Source: Adenanthera pavonina
Lineage: Eukaryota; Streptophyta; Magnoliopsida; Fabales; Fabaceae
DNA: 64,000 bases
Assembly: GCA_026686845.1 (NCBI GenBank)
Contig: JAIVEN010000012.1
Location: forward strand, 25,422,501-25,486,500
Direction: 5' to 3'
In this document: piece by piece, positions 10,957 to 22,680 of the stretch
Layout: each line of letters opens with the position of its first letter
How positions within the stretch are numbered: position 1 is the stretch's first letter
Notes under the pieces: generated by a model
What the model saw: the letters and a program-made list of their open reading frames with translations, nothing else
What the model was told of the DNA's origin: nothing
Database searches by the model: none
Position numbers and translations under genes: made by a program

Positions 10957-11615
10957 AGGTGAGAGAGTGTCCAGGAGCTTCGTAGAGTGAGAGAGCCGTC
11001 GAAGAGTAGCCTGAAAGTGAGCAAACGCCGCTGTCGGAATCTAGTTCCGGTCACTTTTCAGGGAAACGGACCTCGTCATCAAGCTTGGAAGGCTAAAAAA
11101 CCTTGGACTGGAGAGTTTCGCTGCCGTCTGACACCACACGTGCCCTCACGCGCCACCACTGGAGTACCACGCGCCAGCCACGCGCTTCTGGAGGTTAAAG
11201 ATGATGACGTCATATGCCACGTCATCCTGACCTGTCTAGTCAGCGACAGATCAGCCACCCAGTGTCTGCCACGTGTCACCTTTGCCACGTCACACTGCCC
11301 AGTCAGCCAAACTTCTGATATTCACAGTTTGACCCCTAAACTTTTCCATATTTATATTTTTGCCCTTATACTTTTAGTATTTACATTTTTGCCCCCCATC
11401 ATCTTTTCGAAATTTCATTTTGACCCTATTACTTCCTATAAATTGCAATTATGGCCATAAACTTTTTGATATTGCAATTTTAGCCCCATATTTTCCCAAA
11501 ATTACAATTCTGTCCTATATTTTTTCCCACCTCTATACCCCAGCAAATTACCTTTTGACCCCTATACTTTTAATTATTTTGCCTAAGTCCTAATCTTCCA
11601 GAAAAGGAAAAAAAA
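10957..11615 (+). other. Gypsy 5' leader: ACGT-rich block followed by degenerate ~38-bp repeats
   Basis: No gene is evident. Region 11130-11300 is packed with CCACG, GACGTC and CCACGTGTC motifs. Region 11320-11580 repeats a degenerate unit of about 35-40 bases of the form TTTTGACCCCTATACTTTT plus a short AT-rich piece, at least six times. Both end just before the gag ATG at 11616. Confidence 0.7.
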
Positions 11616-13436
11616 ATGCCTCCAAGACGTAGGAATGTACAGGATGTTGCAATGGACGAGATGAGAAGTCGAATACAAGAATTGGAAGCTACCGTAGAAT
11701 TGCAGCGATCTTTGCTAGAAATGCGTTGAGAAAACCCAGAAGGTGATTCAAATAGCAGCAGTTCATCATCCACTGACAACCATCGCCGACCTCAACAACA
11801 ACTATTCCGCTCTAGTGACATCAAAGTAGACATTCCGGAATTTGAGGGAAGACTCCAGCCAGATGAGTTTGTAGATTGGCTTCAAACTGTAGAGCGAATA
11901 TTTGAATACAAGGAGATTCTAGACACACAAAAAGTCAAGATAGTTGCTCTTAAACTTAAGAAGCATGCTTTCATATGGTGGGAGAATCTCAAACGGAAGC
12001 GAGGATAAGAGGGAAAGCGTAAGATTGAGACTTGGGAGAAAATGAGACAACAGCTCACGTGGAAGTTTCTATTGAAACATTACCACCAGGATAATTTTAT
12101 CCAATTGCAGAATCTTCGACAGAAGTCCTTGTCTGTAGAAGAATACACAAGAGAGTTTGAAAAACTTATGATGAAGTGTGACATACAGGAGAAGGAGGAG
12201 CAAACGATAGCTCGTTATTTTGCAAGGTTAAACGCTGACATCAGTCATCCAGTCCAGCTTCAGCAGTATTGGACTTTGGATGATGTGATTTGCCTAGCCA
12301 TCCGTGTAGAGAAGCAAACGCCTAAGATGTCTTCTTATCAACCTTCTTCCTCTAGGGGTTATTTTGATGGTCAAAAGGTAGAATTTTAGCAACCTGCTTC
12401 ATCAGGCAAGCCGCAGCCTAGCACTACACGCAAGTCTCCGCCAAATACTGTCAAGGAATCTGGCTCTAAAGCACCCTGATGCTTTAAATGCCAAGGATTC
12501 GGTCACATTACCTCAGACTGTCCTACTCGAAGGGTTATCACCATTAGGGAAAGGCAAGTTTATGAAGCACCTGAGGAAGATGAAGAGGAGACTACATTTT
12601 ATGAAGTCGAACCAGTATATGATGAGGAGATTACGCCTGCAGATCAGGGAGAGGCTTTGGTTATTAGACAAACTCTGCATGCAGCTGTAGTTAAGGAAGA
12701 ACCATGGCTACGACGCAATATTTTTCACACCCGTTGCACTGCCCAGGGCAAAGTTTGTAATGTCATTATTGACAGCGAGAGCTGTGAAAATGTAGTGTTT
12801 GACTATATGGTACAGAAGTTGAAGATACCAACGCATGACCACCCGCATCCTTACAAGCTTCACTGGCTTAATATTGGAAGTGAGGTAAAAGTCTCTAAGC
12901 AATGCCTTGTTACTTTTTCTATTAGGAACATATATTGTGATGATGTTTTGTGTGATGTTGTTCCCATGGATGCATGCCACCTTCTTTTGGGGAGGCCATG
13001 GCAATATGATCGATATGCTCTGCATAATGGACGTACAAATACCTACTCTTTCATTAAAGACGGTGTTAAGATTAAGCTAGCGCCTCTATCGCCTAGTGAG
13101 TTTAGCAAAGCTTCAACAGAAGCTAAGCCATTGATGACTTTGATGACGAAAGAAGAGTTCAAAGTGATGAAATCTGAAACCCAGACAATGAGTTTCATAC
13201 TGGTACTCAAGGCAAACAGTGAGTCCACCATCTCACCAGTAGTTATGCATTTATTATCTGAGTTTCCAGACATGATAGCTGATGACATACCACCCAGGTT
13301 GCCACCCATGCGCGACATACAGCACGCCATTGATTTTGTTCCAGGAGCAGTCATTCGTAACAAGCCTGCTTATAGGATGAGTCTTCAGGAACATACCGAA
13401 GTCTAGCGACAAGTTGAAGAACTGCTGAAGAAAGGG
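11616..13436 (+). pseudogene. Gypsy gag-protease region, single frame with nonsense codons
   Basis: I start at ATG 11616 (MPPRRNVQDVAMDEM). A capsid-type gag core follows (WWENLKRKR ... TWKFLLKHY), then one CCHC knuckle (CFKCQGFGHITSDC, about 12480-12520) and a retroviral-type protease whose active-site motif reads DSES where DSGS is usual. The last part (KPAYRMSLQEH) is the lead-in to RT. Five premature stops occur (11727, 12006, 12387, 12477, 13404), yet all pieces keep one frame and no indel is visible. At 13436 the frame is interrupted by the solo LTR. Confidence 0.9.
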
Positions 13437-15295
13437 TGTTAGCAAGGCTGACTTCCCAAGAGGGGGGTGAATTGGGAAGATTGAAATTTTTCTGCACAAA
13501 GTGAAGTAAGTGAAGATATCACAATATAATGAAAGCAATGCGTAAAACAGAGCAAGATGAAAAGTAAAGATAGGAAGAAGAAAACTCAGTGATTTATCCT
13601 GGTTCGGTCTTTCCACTTGACCTACATCCAGTCCCCAAGACACCTCTTGAGATTTATCCACTATACAGCAAGAATTTCAATGGGCTTCTTGCTGGGGCCA
13701 CAGTACACGAGTATGCTCTGTTTCTGAGCTCTCTCACACTCTCCAAGCACTTTCACTATGTGCTTCCCAATCCCCTTGTGAATACCCCTCACAAGTAAAT
13801 CTATCTCCAAGATGAAGAGTAGATTGATTACAATGAAATAACTCTCTTGAAAAGAGTAGATATGAAAGTTTGAGTATAAGTATAGAAGTTGAGAGGGTAA
13901 AAGCTTTTGAGAAGAAGATTTAGCAGAAATTCAGTATATACAAGTTTGATTCTTCTTTCACAACTTCAAATGATGTTGTATTTATAGATTTAGGTCTCAA
14001 ATATCCGTTAGAGACTAAATCTATCCGTTGGGAAAGTTATCCAACGGTTACTCTGAAAAACTATCCGTTTACCAACCGCATTTAATGTTTCTAACATACT
14101 GAAATTCAAATTTTGGTTGGTCAACAGACGAATTTCGAAGGAACCGAAGATCAAAGCTTCCAACGTTACAGCACGAAGTTCGTCTGTTCATGAATTGAAA
14201 TTCGAATTTTGAAACTTACAAAACATTTTCACAATGTGACATACGAATTTTCAAGAAGAAAGTTTTTCGGTTAAGTGTGAACAGTGTTTTCAATTTTCTA
14301 CAGTGCCTTCGAAATTTGAATTTCGGTATCCCAAAATTCGTCTGTCCACTGAATGTTTAAAAGACACAGTAGATTACTTTCTTCGAAATTTGAATTTTGG
14401 AAGGGTGAAATTCGTCTGTCAGAGAGACTCTTTCCAGACTAATTTCATCATTCGAATGTTGCAAGTCCTTATCATTCGTATGTCAATGTTTCACTTTAAC
14501 AGACTCAAGAACTTAGCTTCTGAAATTCGAATTTTAATGTTCAAAGTTCGTCTGTCAGAGAGCAGTTTTGAAACTTAAATCATTCTTGATCTCAGATGAA
14601 CTTTAACATAGTTTCAGACGAATTTCTTCTATTTTCTCAATTTTTGTTTTGTTTGAAATTCGAATTTTGAAGACTCAAAGTTCGTCTGTTGCAAAGAGGC
14701 ATCTTTCAGACTTATATGAAAATTCGAATGTTGGAAGTTCAAAATTCGTCTGTCAGAGAGCATTTATCAAACTCAATTTCATTTTGATTTCAGATGCACT
14801 TTATCATAATTTCAGACGAATTTCTTTGGTTTTTACAAACTTCATTTTACTTGAAATTCGAATTTTGAAAGTGTGAAGTTCGTCTGTTTATCAAAAGGCC
14901 TCTTTCAGACTAGATGAAAATTCGAATTTTGAACAGCCAAAATTCATCTGACAGAGAGCCATCTCTTCAGACTTATTCAGTTTTAGCTCGAAATTCGAAT
15001 TTCCAAAGGTAAAGTTCGAATTTCCAACTTGACAGTTTAGCTTAACCTTTCAACCTTCGTCTGTTTGTGGGTGTTTTTCAAATATTTAAAGATTTAACAT
15101 AAAATCAAAGTTTGAAAACATCTTTTCTTCAAATCAAAATCTTTTACCCAGTCATAACAAAAACTAAGGATCCTACTACAGATCTAACAGCAAGAATTCA
15201 GAAAATCTTCACTTAAGACAGCTTTGATCTCCTTTGATATCTTCAATCCAGCTCTTGAATGTTGGTTTGGAATCATCAAAACTCTTGATTCAACA
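13437..15295 (-). repeat. Solo LTR of the Sirevirus type, nested antisense in the gypsy element
   Basis: Read on the minus strand it matches the 3' LTR at 8572-10226 from end to end, including the start (...CAAAACTCTTGATTCAACA on plus) and the end (TGTTAGCAAGGCTGACTTCCC on plus). It is flanked by AAGGG at 13432-13436 and 15296-15300, a perfect 5-bp target duplication. No internal element sequence is left, so it arose by LTR-LTR recombination. It is 204 bp longer than the LTR at 8572. A ~200-bp unit repeated in tandem around 14545-14950 could account for the difference. Confidence 0.95.
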
Positions 15296-15300
15296 AAGGG

Positions 15301-17754
15301 CTGGTTCGGGAAAGTGTTAGCCCTTGTGCTGTACCTGTTCTGTTAGTACCCAAGAAAGATGGGAGTTAGAGAATGTGCATCGATTGTCTAGCTGTTAACA
15401 AAATTACTATTAAGTATCAGTTTCCGATACCCCGGCTTGATGACATGTTAGACCAGCTACATGGTGCCACTATTTTTTCCAAGATTGACCTTCGTAGTGG
15501 GTATCACCAAATTTGGATTTGTCCAGGAGATAAATGGAAGACCGCCTTCAAGACAAGAGATGGCTTGTATGAGAGGAATGTGATGCCTTTTGGACTGACC
15601 AATGCCCCTAGCACATTCATGCGTCTAATGAATCAGGTATTGCGACCCTTCACTTGCAAATTTGTTGTTGTTTACTTTGACAATATTCTTATTTACAGCC
15701 AGAGTCAGGAAGAACATTTTGATCACTTACGACAAGTTTTGCAAGCACTGCGAGACCAAAAGCTTTTTGCCAATCTAAAGAAGTACACCTTCCTCGCCAA
15801 TGAAGTGGTTTTCTTGGGGTACATCATCATTGCAAAAGGTGTTCGAGTTGATCCGAGTAAAATTGAAGCCATTAATAGCTGACCAGTTCCAAAATCTCTC
15901 CAGGAAGTTCGAAGCTTCCATGGATTAGCTTCTTTCTACAGGAGGTTCATTCACAATTTTAGTTCTATTGCTGCACCCCTCACAGATTGCACCAAGGGAG
16001 ACAAATTTCAGTGGACGGAACGAGCTCAGAGGAGTTTTGAGGAGCTTAAGAAGCGGTTGATTGAAGCTCCCGTCCTAGCGCTTCCAAATTTTGACTAGGT
16101 GTTCGAGGTTAGCTGTGATGCCTCCAATACTGGAATTGGCGCTGTTTTAAGCCAAGAAGGCCATCCCATTGCATTTTTCAGTGAGAAACTCAATGATGCA
16201 AAACTCAGGTATTCTACTTATGATAAAGAATTCTATGCCATTGTCTAAGCTTTGCAACATTGGAGTCACTATCTCCTGAACAAAGAGTTCATACTTTTTT
16301 CGGATCATGAAGCCCTAAAGCATTTGAACTCTCAACAAAAGATCAGTCGTAAACATGCCCGTTGGAGTGAAATCTTGCAGTCTTATCCCTTCCTCATTAA
16401 GCATAAGGCCGGGATTTTAAACTATGTAGCTGATGCTCTTAGCCATCGACATGTGTTACTAACAACAATGCAGGCCAAAGTTATTGGTTTTAATCTTGTC
16501 AAGGAGCTGTACCAGGATGACCCTGATTTCTATGGAGTATGGGAAGCTACTGCCGATCAATCGTTCCACCAGTATTACCGACATGATGGCTTTTTATTTC
16601 AAGGTAAAACTCTATGTATTCCTCCGGGTTCAATGAGGGAGGTGATAATTTGGGAAGCTCATGATGGAGGATTAGCTGGTCATTTTGGCAGAGACAAGAC
16701 AGTTGATCTGGTCAAAGAGAATTTCTATTGGCCAAGACTTGAACGAGATGTCAACCGGCATATACAATGATGCCGAATATGTCATTTGGCTAAGATGAAA
16801 GGGCAAAATACAGGATTATACATGCCACTGCCGGTTCCAGAAGCACCGTGGGAAGATGTGAGCATGGATTTTGTTCTTGGTTTACCCCAAACACAGAGGC
16901 AAAAAGATTCCATCATGGTTGTTGTGGATCAATTTTCAAAGATGGCTCATTTTATTCTATGTCAAAAGACCAATGATGTGATGCAAATTGCAGATTTGTA
17001 CTTCAAAGAGATTGTTCGTCTCCATGGAATTCCAAAAACTATTACTTCTGATTGTGATGTTAAGTTCCTAAGCCACTTTTGGAGGACGTTATGGAAGAAG
17101 ATGGGAACTAAGCTCCAATTTAGCAGTACTGGCCATCCACAGACGGACGGACAAACTGAAGCTATTAACAGAGTTTTGGGAAATCTTCTTTGAAGTTTCG
17201 TGGGAAAGAATTTGAAGCAGTGGGACCTTGTTCTTGCTCAAGTTGAATTTGCCTACAATAATTCTGTTAATCAAGCAACTAGAAAGTGTCCATTTGAAGT
17301 TGTTTACGGCACTCGTCCCCTTAGCCCACTAGACTTGACCCCTTTACTTGATAAGCAGTAGTATAGTTCCGATGCCGATCAAAGGGCTAAGGAAATCAAG
17401 AAGTTGTATGAACAAGTTCGTGAAAGAATCCAGAAGCAGAACTTCAAACTCAAGACACAGCGAGACAAGCATCGGAAGCAACAGATCTTTAATGTGGGAG
17501 ACTTGGTTTGGATACATCTAAGAAAAGAGCGTTTTCCTAAACAACCCAATGCCAAGTTGTCTCCTAGAGCTGATGTTCCTTTCAAGATTATACAAAAGAT
17601 CAATAACAATGCTTATAAAGTGGAATTGCCTGGTGCCTATGGCGTTTCATCTACCTTCAATGTGGCTGATCTTTCTCCATACATTGATGAAGATACTGAG
17701 TTTGACTCGAGGGTGAGACCTTCCCAACCCAGGGAGAATGAAACGGAGCCATGA
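15301..17754 (+). pseudogene. Gypsy RT, RNase H and integrase, single frame with nonsense codons
   Basis: This continues the frame broken by the solo LTR. RT motifs include FSKIDLRSGYHQI and MPFGLTNAPSTFM. The catalytic YxDD reads YFDN at 15673-15684, so the second aspartate is lost. RNase H follows (SCDAS, YDKEFYA, SDHEALKHL), then the integrase zinc region (CRICHLAK) and core with D, D, E (MDFVLGLP, TSDCDVKF, QTEAINR). The tail ends KVELPGAYGVSSTFNVADLSPY with no chromodomain. Stops lie at 15367, 15880, 16096, 16246, 16768, 17191 and 17359. The ORF end at 17754 overlaps the first bases of the 3' LTR. Confidence 0.92.
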
Positions 17755-17997
17755 ATTATTCATCATTACAAGCATAACCTCCTACTGTTACAAAACTTAA
17801 TGGCCAAATAATAATCACTTTGTAACTCTCCCTTAATGGCCATGATTAGCATATAGTAACCACCGTAACCCCTCCCTTTTTACTAAATGCTTTGTCTACG
17901 ATGTTCAGTATAAATAGGCTCCTAGATGTTCAATGAAAGGCAAGCAATAATACAACAAGTGTTTTCTTTCAAAGAGTGTTTTGTGAGTTCTGTGCCA
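17739..17997 (+). repeat. 3' LTR of the gypsy element
   Basis: It starts TGAAACGG directly after a short purine tract (AGGGAGAA) and ends GTGCCA, followed by the target duplication GTATG. A TATA box lies at 17909-17916. Confidence 0.95.
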
Positions 17998-18002
17998 GTA
18001 TG

Positions 18003-18390
18003 TTTGAATATGTTGTGATTTGGAATTGGGAGATTTCAATGCCTATTTTTGGCCTATAAAAGACCAATTTGGTCTCGGGCATCTAGAATCTCCATATGAA
18101 GGTAGGTGTGTGGTTGGTGTCTATTGTCAGAATAAAAGTAGGGTGACTTGTAGGAGTTGAAATCGTGTCAATTGGAGGCTAGAGTGAGAAGAAATGTGCG
18201 ATGGAAGTTGGCTCGAAATATCAGCAAGTAGCTGATATTTTATTAGCTTTTGGCACCTTGACGCTATACTACTTCACTTCCTTTCCACTTTTGTCTAGAA
18301 CTCTCCATGCCACGGTGTCTTTGTCCATGCCGCAATGGCACCCTCTGTTTTTATTCCCTTTGTGTTATAATGTCATGTCCTTATATGAGT
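18003..18390 (+). repeat. Remnant of an old LTR, right part
   Basis: It resembles 37780-38090 over about 300 bp: shared runs include GGTTGGTGTCTAT, ACTTGTAG and ATATCAGCAA, and the CCACGGTG and GCCGCAA blocks come in the same order. The typical LTR end (GGATGTTACA at 38144-38153) is not found here, so this copy is truncated. Confidence 0.65.
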
Positions 18391-18800
18391 AATGTCATGT
18401 CATTATAAAAATTTCTTTTATAATCATAACTTTTTAAAACGTTTTCATATGTTCATAAATGAACAAGTAATAAGGATATGATAATGAAGTACTTCCTCTT
18501 TGTGAGCTTGCCTTATATTTGAGAGAATCTGTAGAAAGGTCTTGTGTTAAAATCATATTCCCTCTTTATCAGAGAGGTTTTAAATATTTTGTAAGAAACC
18601 CCTGAGAGTGAAAAGAAAGTATAAAATCTTAGTGGGTAAAGTGGCAAGGTTGGCTGGTCACTGAGTTTACGAGAACATGGGAAAAACCTACTGGCGAAGA
18701 AGATAAAAGTGAGTAGTGGTAAAACCGTTGATTGTTGAGTCTTCCCATTAGGTTGTTTTTGTAACAGGTAACAAAATTGGTTGCTTCGTATCACTTTGAT
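18391..18800. other. Intergenic, nothing recognised
   Basis: AT-rich sequence without a convincing ORF, terminal repeat or RNA gene; a short (AC)n run closes it near 18800. Confidence 0.6.
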
Positions 18801-18804
18801 ACAC

Positions 18805-19590
18805 ACACACACCAATCCCTTGCTTTGTATTGGAGATTGGATGGAGGATAATTTGGAACGAGTTAGGATAAATTGATTGTGTGCTTTCTCTCTATCTATT
18901 ACTTACCCTTGTTCTTTACTGTTGATCAAGTCTTTTTCAATAGTATATTTAAGAAATATGCAGTGCTCCTAAAAGCAATTATTGCTCTCTCGGGAGGTGA
19001 AAATAATTAAAATCTAATCGAATCTTCCTTTTTGAACTACCTGTATACTAACATTTTCAAAGAGTTTCACTTGTAATTAACTTTTTTTTAATATTCAAAA
19101 ATGGACGAAAAAGCTGTCAATTTTTTTTTGTTGGAACAATGATTTTAAGATAACAGGCTATTAGAGTTTTAGTTTTATTGGGCCGAAAGCCCATGAAATT
19201 ACAGTTTAATGGTCTGGACCTGTTATGTACCGTTGGCATCACAATGTAAGAAGGATATCAAGAGAAGTCAAGAGCATCACAGTGTGGGTCGAGCCTTACG
19301 TGGAAAAGCTCCATTATTTTCGACTTTATTTAGCCTACCAAGTTAGACCGAAGAGGAAAAGAGCAAAAAGCAGAAGATTATTATTGGGAAATTGCCATAT
19401 TGATTCAAAAGAAGTCAAAAGCATCAGACAGCGTCGTTCCAGTCTCACGCAGAAAAGCTCCATTTTTTTCCACTTTATCTAGCCTGCCAAGTGAGAGAGA
19501 AAAAAAGTGGGAAATGCACAAGATTAATTAATTAGGTGTAACCCGTTAAGAGTAATAGTCACGAATCACAATTCACCTTCTTCCTTTACA
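18805..19590. repeat. Intergenic duplication block A (copy at about 51035-51900)
   Basis: Long collinear similarity to the DNA upstream of CNL4, for example GATTGGATGGAGGATA, TTTTTGAACTAC, the ATTGGGCC block and CACGAATCACAA near the right end. No gene is seen. Confidence 0.8.
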
Positions 19591-19639
19591 CATTCAATTG
19601 CTACGTACAAAAACCATTGATCTGTTGAGGGAAAAATTT

Positions 19640-20392
19640 AATTAGTTGGATTAATTAAAGGTTTATTGGGTGTTTTGATTTTGAGGTATTTCATGTATAT
19701 TCAACTATCCTTTTGCAGTTTGATCCAATTATTAAGGGGGTAGATGATGTAATGAGAATGGTGTGAATAAATCAGGTAAGGTGATATGATGATTAACAAA
19801 AGTACGTTATGCATTAGTATTATTTTGATTAACTTCTTATTCCTAATTCATAAAGTTCCAACGAGTCTTTTTGCGTCAATATAAATATTAAATTTGTATA
19901 AAGTAATTATCAATTCACTATAGTATGATTTATTTTTCAAACTTGATGCAATACTAAAAAAATGTGTATAATTAAAGTTTGAAACTTACCCCAAAAACGT
20001 ATATAAATTCACATGAAGAGTATTTAATTCTTCCAAAAATTAAACCATATAGAATTCAACAATAAGTATGGTGCGTGGTTATGATATGTGGCTTCTAAAT
20101 CATAATATTAAAACATTAATTGATTGTGTGCTCATATATAAAAATCTTTGGCTTTATGTTTGGGAACGAGACGTAGCACAATTTGGTTCTAACCTGAATA
20201 CATTGATTGTGTGCTCCCTCTATTTCTCTTTAGATTCCATATGTACTCTGGTTGTTTGTTAATATTTACTAAATCTTTTTCAAGGCATTCTTAAAGATAT
20301 ACAAATATTCCAAATAAAGTTTACGGAAAGTTTCTTAGATGTATATCATGAGATTTCTCGATAAAAAGCGTATAATTTATGTTATGAGGCAC
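19640..20392. repeat. Intergenic duplication block B (copy at about 49330-50160)
   Basis: Shared runs such as GGTTTATTGGG, AATTAAAGTTTGAAACTTAC and ATTCAACAATAAGTATGGTG lie in the same order downstream of CNL3. This block therefore marks an old CNL-flanking duplication. No gene is seen. Confidence 0.8.
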
Positions 20393-20640
20393 ACATATAA
20401 ATCATCTCATGAAAAATCAATTTATCAAGAATTCTATACCTCCAACCTACCCAAAAAAGAACTGTGATTAGCTTAAAAGCTAACCAATTATATATGCCTT
20501 CCAAGAGTAGCTGATCTGAATACAAAGCTATAGCACTTTGAGCTATTGTTTCATGGTATGGAAGAGTCTTCGAACCAATTATATGGCTTCCAAGAGTAGT
20601 TGATCTGAATAGAAAGTAAACATCGACATTTTTTAATATC
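20393..20640 (-). pseudogene. Exon-like fragment of unknown origin, inverted relative to 57160-57335
   Basis: The minus strand reads LPYHETIAQSAIALYSDQLLL before the frame fades. The same sequence, with stops, lies on the plus strand at 57160-57335. I do not recognise the protein. Part of it (CCTTCCAAGAGTAG...) is directly repeated within the block at about 20498 and 20588. It may be an exon remnant or simply a piece of an unclassified repeat. Confidence 0.4.
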
Positions 20641-21140
20641 ATGATAAATTAACTCGAATGCTAAGACTGAGTGTCATTTTGAAACCTCCAAGGGGTAATT
20701 TGTCTGTTTTAAGAATCCTAAATGCCAAAAGCTATATAAAACTTAAGTACAATTTAACTAGCAGGTTATTATTTAAGTTTATGATCGATCTAAAAGCCAT
20801 ATAAAGTCATAAACATGCATGACACTTCTTCTTGCTGAACGTGCGCAGGTCATGGGTTCATCTGCGTTAAGGAAGAAGGTCGTTATTCGTGCCAATCACT
20901 GTTCATAATGGGTTACACCTAATTTTGTTTCATTTCGCAACCTTCTTCTTTGGTTCCCACGTACGTGATACGCTACATTCAGGGAAAATAATGAAGCATT
21001 TCTGCTATAACCAACGTAAGACTAGACCCACACTGTCAGACGCTCTTGACTTCTTTCGAGTCAATCCCTTTGTTCACTAGTTGTTAATGCGTTACAACTT
21101 AATCAATTATACGGTTTTAATTTGACGTTGTATTTTAGCT
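20641..21140. other. Intergenic, nothing recognised
   Basis: No supported gene, RNA or repeat structure. The 63-codon frame starting at 20889 has no recognisable motif. Confidence 0.55.
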
Positions 21141-21147
21141 CCGTGTT

Positions 21148-21360
21148 AACACAGCATCATATTGCAGTTGAGGTCAGGAGTGCATATCAAAATTTTCTAA
21201 TAACAATTTCATTCTAGAGGAGTTATCTCTATATAATTCTCGCATTCAAATGGCACGAAAGACAAGAGGGAAAAGAAAAAAGACATATGCACCAAACAAC
21301 AAATTTTTTTTTGGGGGGTGGGGGGGAGTTATGCATATAAAAATAGCTCTAAATAATCAT
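21148..21360. repeat. Intergenic duplication block C (copies at 57335-57530 and part of 50195-50260)
   Basis: The run beginning AGCATCATATTGCAG and continuing through CTAGAGGAGTTATCT is shared with 57335 onward. It ends in a poly-T/poly-G stretch at 21302-21330 followed by GTTATGCATATAAAAATAGC. Confidence 0.75.
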
Positions 21361-22680
21361 ATAATTAATGGCGATAATCATGACGATGCATGAATGAAAA
21401 AGATAAAGCAAAATAAACGAGTTGTGTTTGTTTGATTGGTAAAAAAACATTTGATTAGAGTATTAGACAATTATATGGATTAGAGATCCAGCTATGGATT
21501 ATTGATAGGTGAAACGAATATTTGTTGTCCAATTTAAAAAAATATCTTCATTTTTTATTAATATTTCGCATAGACAAAAACATAACACTTGTTTCGGATA
21601 GTTGATAAGATCTCAATGCCATATATGCGGCCACATGGCCACACTTGTTTCGGATATTGTCCCCATTTCAGAGTTTTCCAATTAAATAAGCTTATAAAAA
21701 TATATTTTCTATAAATACAAATAAAAATGTATATAAATATTAATAAAATTGATATGCCTCTCAAGTTTACATAGCATACTTTTGTTTGATATAGCAGTTA
21801 GGCTTTGTTTGAAAAAGAAAATGATTTGAACACATTCATTCAATTGGATATTGCCAGCACTAGATAGTTTTCTCTTTGGTTGAAAAAACATTCCAATTAA
21901 TTAATTCAGGTGTGAAAAATTCATAATTTATATTTCAAAAAATCTTGTTAAAAATTATGTTGCAATATATTAAGGAACAATCGTGAACAAAAACGAAAAT
22001 CTAATTACACATAAATGGCCTCTGAACCAACCCTTTTATTGATGGTAAAAAAAAAAAAACAACCCTTTTATTTAATATATTGGTTTATTTGGTCCCATTG
22101 ATAAATTGGACATATCTTATCGTTCTTACTTTTGTAGTCATTTTCACTTGCAGTGCCATTTGGTTGGTTCTCCACTGGATAGGCTCCTGTACAAAGGATG
22201 AATTAAATTGATACATTTTAAATGTTCTTATAATAAAAATTTTAAATTTTGACTTTAATTTTAAATAATACATATATTAAATTTAAGGTGTGGATAGTAG
22301 ATCTTTAAAAAGATTTCTATTTTTAAAAATCTTTGGTACCAATTTTATCAATTGGTGATCCAAACTTTCCCAAATTCTTGCTTACTAATTCCATTTGGTT
22401 TGAGAGATTTTGGAGGAGAGGGAAGGAGAAGAAAATTTTTTCATCTTATTTTTCTTTCTCAAATCAAACAAAAGGGGAGAACTTTTCTTTCTGTTTTTGG
22501 ACAGGAAGAAGACAAAAAAAAAACAAGAGTGAAAATACTCATTTTTTTAATTAATTTAAAAAAAAAATAAAAAATTTTGTTTCTCCTTCCCTCCAAAATA
22601 TCTTGAACCAAAGTTGAAAACTTTTTGTTGGCTCTGAATTATAAGTTTAAAACTACTTCTTGTCCTTTGTGCTGTCAGTA
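21361..22680. other. AT-rich intergenic DNA
   Basis: Long A and T runs and short chance ORFs. Nothing gene-like and no terminal repeats were found. Confidence 0.55.

Larger units (their letters stand above)
10682..17997 (+). mobile_element. Ty3/gypsy LTR retrotransposon with a nested solo LTR
   Basis: Two 259-bp LTRs (10682-10940 and 17739-17997) flank one polyprotein region. The whole is bounded by GTATG target duplications at 10677-10681 and 17998-18002. Gene order is gag, protease, RT, RNase H, integrase, which is gypsy order. Without the 1,859-bp nested LTR and its duplicated 5 bp, the element is about 5.45 kb. The LTRs differ at only seven sites, all transitions, so the insertion is fairly young. 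The integrase tail ends without a recognisable chromodomain; the RT resembles chromoviruses, but I do not assign a clade. Confidence 0.96.

Noticed and set aside
13437..15295. Short regularly spaced palindromes considered as a CRISPR-like array
   Set aside because: This is eukaryotic LTR sequence; spacing is irregular and the same motifs occur in the full-length element.
11616..17754. Chromodomain at the end of the gypsy polyprotein
   Set aside because: Sequence after the integrase tail reaches the 3' LTR within a few dozen residues and shows no chromodomain motif.
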